Shown here piece by piece: positions 60,690-64,000 of a DNA stretch of 64,000 nucleotides; position 1 is the stretch's first letter, and the number at the start of each line of letters is the position of its first letter. Position numbers and translations under genes: made by a program. Origin of the DNA: Amaurobius ferox (taxonomy: Eukaryota > Arthropoda > Arachnida > Araneae > Amaurobiidae); NCBI GenBank assembly GCA_951213105.1, contig OX578150.1:23068022-23132021 (forward strand), given 5' to 3'. The notes beneath the pieces are model-generated. The model was not told the DNA's origin. It saw nothing but the letters and a program-made list of their open reading frames with translations, and did no database searches.

Positions 60690-61159
60690 AGACTATATTG
60701 CTTATTGCGGATGCTATTAATATTGATAATTGTCAATTTAGAGCTGACTGAAGTATAAGTTTATTGGGTATATTGAAATAATTTCGCATGTTGTCATCCG
60801 ATAAAGAGCCTAATGCACAAGTTAATGTTGAAAACATTGCTCAGTGGATCTTGTACATTACTTTCTTACTGTGAAAGAAGCAAATTCATTGCGTTATATA
60901 GGAAAAGGTATGTGCTGCCGACATCAGAGTTTTTTTAAATGTCGTACTGTGATCTCTGAGAGCAGAGCTTCAACCGTTAAAAGGGGATGGAATCCATTTT
61001 CCTCCACATGTTTCAGTTTTCCCATGTTAACAAGCCATGGTCATTTGTAGTCATGGTTGTAAAGAAGCAAACCAGCAGTTGGGGTAAAATGTTTCGCACA
61101 GACGGTGACGAAGTACGGAGAATTAGTATAACTTGCTTTACGGAAGTTTGCAAGTGATC

Positions 61160-61480
61160 TGCGGTGATCGAATTTAAACAGAATTGGTTTAGTTCCAAAG
61201 ATCATTGCAATTACAGTGACAGATACATTTTTTTTATGGAAGCTATAACGACTAAACGGATTCTCTATAGAGTTAAAGAGTGCGAGGTTAAGGCTGATTT
61301 GCGCCACAATAGCAATTTTTCAGATATTAATATTAAATGTAAATTCCCTATGTTCTGGAGATCAAAAAAAGGCTTTATACTAAAGAGAAGAGATTTTATT
61401 GGGTTTCCATATTGCAGGAATATTAAAAAAAAAAAAAAGAAGAAGAATTCGAAAATTAAAAAAAATATTTTAAAAGCATA
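61160..61480 (+). other. Degenerate open frame, possibly FLYWCH-like
   Basis: A frame from about 61164 includes DRYIFFMEAITTKRILYRVK followed by ECEVKADLRHNSN, with spacing reminiscent of a FLYWCH finger (Y-x-F ... W-R-C ... C-x-A-x-L-H). The W-R-C core is not present. It ends in a Lys-rich poly-A stretch. I cannot name it with confidence. Confidence 0.25.
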
Positions 61481-61504
61481 ACTTGAATGTTCATATAAAT
61501 GATA

Positions 61505-61684
61505 CGTCTTAACTCATTCTGATACTACTATTATTTCCGTAAGATTTTTCATTCTGATATTACTTCTGTAACCATTTTTGTTTCATTCTGATATTATTTC
61601 CATAAGCTTTTGTATAGATTCTGATTTTTCTAAGCTCTTTTCATTCTAATATTATATCTGTAAGCTTTTATCTACATTATTATT
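61505..61684. repeat. Minisatellite 'cattctgatattatttctgtaagc', left part
   Basis: A unit of about 30-40 bases occurs about five times with variation. The same repeat resumes at 62461-62620, so the family-B element between them was inserted into it. Confidence 0.75.
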
Positions 61685-62458
61685 ACTTTCCCTGCAATAC
61701 ATGGTAATGTATAGGGAAAGTATTGGAATCATGCCGAAAATCGCAACTCGAGTTTTCGACGGATCTACACATTTCGAGACCTCTAGAATACGAAAAAACT
61801 ATTTTTAGCGTGACGTCTGTGTGTGTGTCTGTCTGTCTGTCTGTCTGTGTGTCTGTCTGTCTGTCTGTGCAGATTTTGTATCCACTCTAACTAAAAAACT
61901 AATGATCCAAATTTCACAAAATTTGGTAGGTAAGTTACTTGTGAGCGAGTCTGGTGCTGATTAGTTTTGGGTACGATTCGGAATAAAAGAACCTGCCTTT
62001 TTTTGCGAAATGGCCCGCAAAAGCTTGTATCCACTCTAACTGAAAAACTAATGGACCGAATTTCACAAAATTCGATAGATGAGTCACTTGTGGCTTACCC
62101 TGGTGCTGATTAGATTTTAGTACGATTCGGAAAAAAATGACCTGCCTTTTTTTTGCAAAATGGCCCGCAAAAATCGTCCAAATCTAAACTAAAGAACTGG
62201 GTATACTCAAATATATCCATTAAATGCTGATTTAATACGTAATTTTTAACGACGAAAAGAATAAGACCAACTCCATTACACTAGGACTAACCGTTCTCGA
62301 GATATTTTAGTTTTTTGTACTTTCCCTACACCACCTTTTAAAATAAGCCCGGTTACCGAATGAGAACGAAAATTGAATTAAAAGTGAAATAAATTTAATT
62401 AAAATAAAGAGAACGTTAATATAAGTCTGCAGGGAAAGTCATGTGCTGCTCACATCAG
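61685..62458 (+). mobile_element. Family B Helentron-like element (intact)
   Basis: The 5' hairpin is ACTTTCCCTGCAATACATGG with 'atgtatagggaaagt'. The CTCGAGTTTTCGACGG block follows, then a GTGT/GTCT tract (61817-61870), two body repeats, the CTCGAGATATTTT block and the subterminal TCTGCAGGGAAAGT. The 3' hairpin is CATGTGCTGCTCACATCAGA followed by a T run. At about 774 bases it is a good reference copy of family B. Confidence 0.85.
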
Positions 62459-62927
62459 ATTTTTTTTATTTCTGTAAGCTGTTTTTCATCCTGATATTAT
62501 TTCTGTAATCTGTTTTATTAAATCTGATTTTTATTTCTGTAGCTGTTTTTATTATTCCTTTTCTGATTTTTACTTTTGTAAGCTTATTTTTCATTCTGAT
62601 ATTATTTCTAATAGATTGTGTATTCATTCCGGTAATATGAACCAAACTTTATGATTGAGTCTTCATCTGGTGACCAGGGCCATTTTAAACATTTGCCCAA
62701 CTAGGTACGTGCCTTGGGTCCAGGTAACAGACGCGGTCGGGAAAAAAGATTAACACTTTTTACGGACTTTACTAAACGCATCTTGTAAATGGTAAGAATC
62801 TATCAGCCATAGTACTTTTAATATATTTTTAAAAATTTATGATTGAATCAATAAATTGAACGTTTTCTAGTTTTTCCCATATAACTTTTAATTTACACGT
62901 GGCGATTTATTGCATCAACTGTTTTTT
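62459..62927. other. Minisatellite remainder and unassigned sequence
   Basis: 62461-62620 continues the 'attatttctgtaagc' minisatellite. 62621-62927 shows nothing recognised. Confidence 0.6.
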
Positions 62928-63692
62928 ACTTTCTCTGCAATACATGGTAATGTATAGGGAAAGTATTGGAATCATGTCGAAAATCACAACTCGAGTTTTC
63001 GACGGATCTACACGTTTCAACACCTCTAGAATACGAAAAAACCATTTTTAGCGTGACGTCTGTGTGTGTGTCTGTCTGTCTGTGTGTCTGTGTGTCTGTC
63101 TGTGCAGATATTGTATCCACTCTAACTAAAAAACTAATGGACCGAATTTCACAAAATTTTGTAGGTAAGTCACTTGTGCGCGGGGCTGGTGCTGATTAGT
63201 TTTGGATACGATTCGGAATAAAAGTACCCGCCTTTTTTGTGAAATGGCCCGCAAAAGCTTGTATCCACTGTAGCTAAAAAACTAATGGACCGAATTTCAC
63301 AAAATTCGGTAGATGAGTCACGTATAGATCACCCTGGTGCTGATTAGATTTTGGTACGATTCAGAAAAAAAAAACCTGCCTTTTTTTGCAAAATGGCCCG
63401 CAAAAATTACCAAAATCTAAAATAAAAAACTGAGTATACTCAAATATATACATTAAATGCTGATTTAATACGTAATTTTTAACGATGAAAAGAATAAGAC
63501 CAACCCCATTACACTAGGACTAGCCGTTCTCGAGATATTTTAGTTTTTCGTACTTTCCCTACGCCACCTTTGAAAATAAGTCCGGTTATCGAATGAGAAC
63601 GAAAATTGAATTAAAAGTGAAATAAATTTAATTAAAATAAAGAGAACGTTAATATAAGTCTGCAGGGAAAGTCATGTGCTGCCCACATCAGA
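62928..63692 (+). mobile_element. Family B element, first of a plus-strand head-to-tail pair
   Basis: Intact from ACTTTCTCTGCAATACATGG to GTCATGTGCTGCCCACATCA. It has a GTGT/GTCT tract at 63060-63105. TTTTT (63693-63697) joins it to the next copy. Confidence 0.88.
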
Positions 63693-63697
63693 TTTTT

Positions 63698-64000
63698 ACT
63701 TTCCCTGCAATACATGGTAATGTATAGGGAAAGTATTGGAATCATGCCGAGAATCGCAACTCGAGTTTTCGACGGATCTACACGTTTCGAGACCTCTAGA
63801 ATACGAAAAAACCATTTTTAGCGTGACGTCTGTGTGTGTGTCTGTCTGTGTGTCTGTCTGTGCAGATTTTGTATCCGCTCTAACTAAAAAACTAATTGAC
63901 CGATTTTCACAAAATTTTGTGGGTAAGTCACTTGTAGGCGGGGCTGGTGCTGATTAGTTTTGGGTACGATTCGAAATAAAAGAACCCGCGTTTTTTTGCG
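63698..64000 (+). mobile_element. Family B element, cut by the window end
   Basis: Starts ACTTTCCCTGCAATACATGG and follows the previous copy closely through the GTGT/GTCT tract. It runs off the window. Confidence 0.88.

Larger units (their letters stand above)
49023..60927 (+). mobile_element. Giant family A element with an internal satellite
   Basis: The left end (49023-49560) carries the family-A 5' part in order: terminal hairpin ACTTTCCCTACG, cgaattcgagttttcgacag, the GT tract near 49160 and the CTCGAGATATTGCAC block. The right end (60690-60927) carries the family-A 3' part: 'tatattgcttattgcggatg', 'gtgaaagaagcaaattcattgcgttatatagg', then GTATGTGCTGCCGACATCAGA. Where copy 4 (12927) has a segment of about 200 bases with 'ccgtctgtctgtaacgc', this one has about 11 kb of satellite whose blocks begin with 'ccgtctgtctgtctgtcacgc'. 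I infer one element enlarged by internal amplification. Confidence 0.6.

Overview
The window is AT-rich animal nuclear DNA. It has GT-AG introns of several kilobases, many decayed transposons, long G/C homopolymers and abundant microsatellites. The transposon mix is jockey-type LINE, Tigger/pogo, P element, TTAA MITE, 5S/tRNA SINEs and Helentron-like elements. Together with the intron sizes this fits an arthropod, plausibly a chelicerate such as a spider. That placement is inference; no marker fixes the species.

One conventional host gene can be assembled: a plus-strand, three-finger C2H2 protein of the ZNF367 family. It has a non-coding leader exon ending at 26503 and coding exons at 27204-27396, 31955-32074, 39556-39694 and 45273-45615. 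All splice phases agree and the product is 252 residues from the ATG at 27240. Its introns are packed with mobile DNA. A possible second host-type locus, a THAP zinc-finger start (1434-1504 plus 2301-2340), is broken by a stop.

Layout from left to right. At 0.4-1.3 kb there is a family-A element, followed by the THAP exons. At 3.5-4.9 kb diverged tandem copies carry a SINE with a 5S-rRNA head. At 5.8-7.5 kb lies a dead P-element transposase on the minus strand. At 9.5-12.8 kb four SINEs sit head to tail, separated by the same short target sequence, and the first is split by a 2.2-kb insertion. At 12.9-15.1 kb there are family-A and family-B elements. A palindromic TTAA MITE (15.4-16.2 kb) follows, then a nearly full-length jockey-like LINE on the minus strand (16.2-21.5 kb) and a FLYWCH fragment. 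The ZNF367 gene spans 26-45.6 kb. A complete but inactivated Tigger element (36.0-38.3 kb) is nested inside a family-A element in its second coding intron. A second Tigger remnant lies just 3' of the gene (46.2-48.2 kb).

The largest structure is at 49.0-60.9 kb. The two ends look like the two ends of a single family-A element, but the middle holds about 11 kb of satellite built from dimeric repeats of about 325 bp in larger blocks of about 1.6 kb. Families A and B share an asymmetric terminal inverted repeat, a terminal mini-hairpin, T-rich insertion sites, internal microsatellites and head-to-tail copies. I interpret this as Helentron-associated (rolling-circle, non-autonomous) architecture. 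The giant element would then be one whose internal repeat has expanded into a satellite array. No virus, toxin gene, operon or CRISPR array was recognised.
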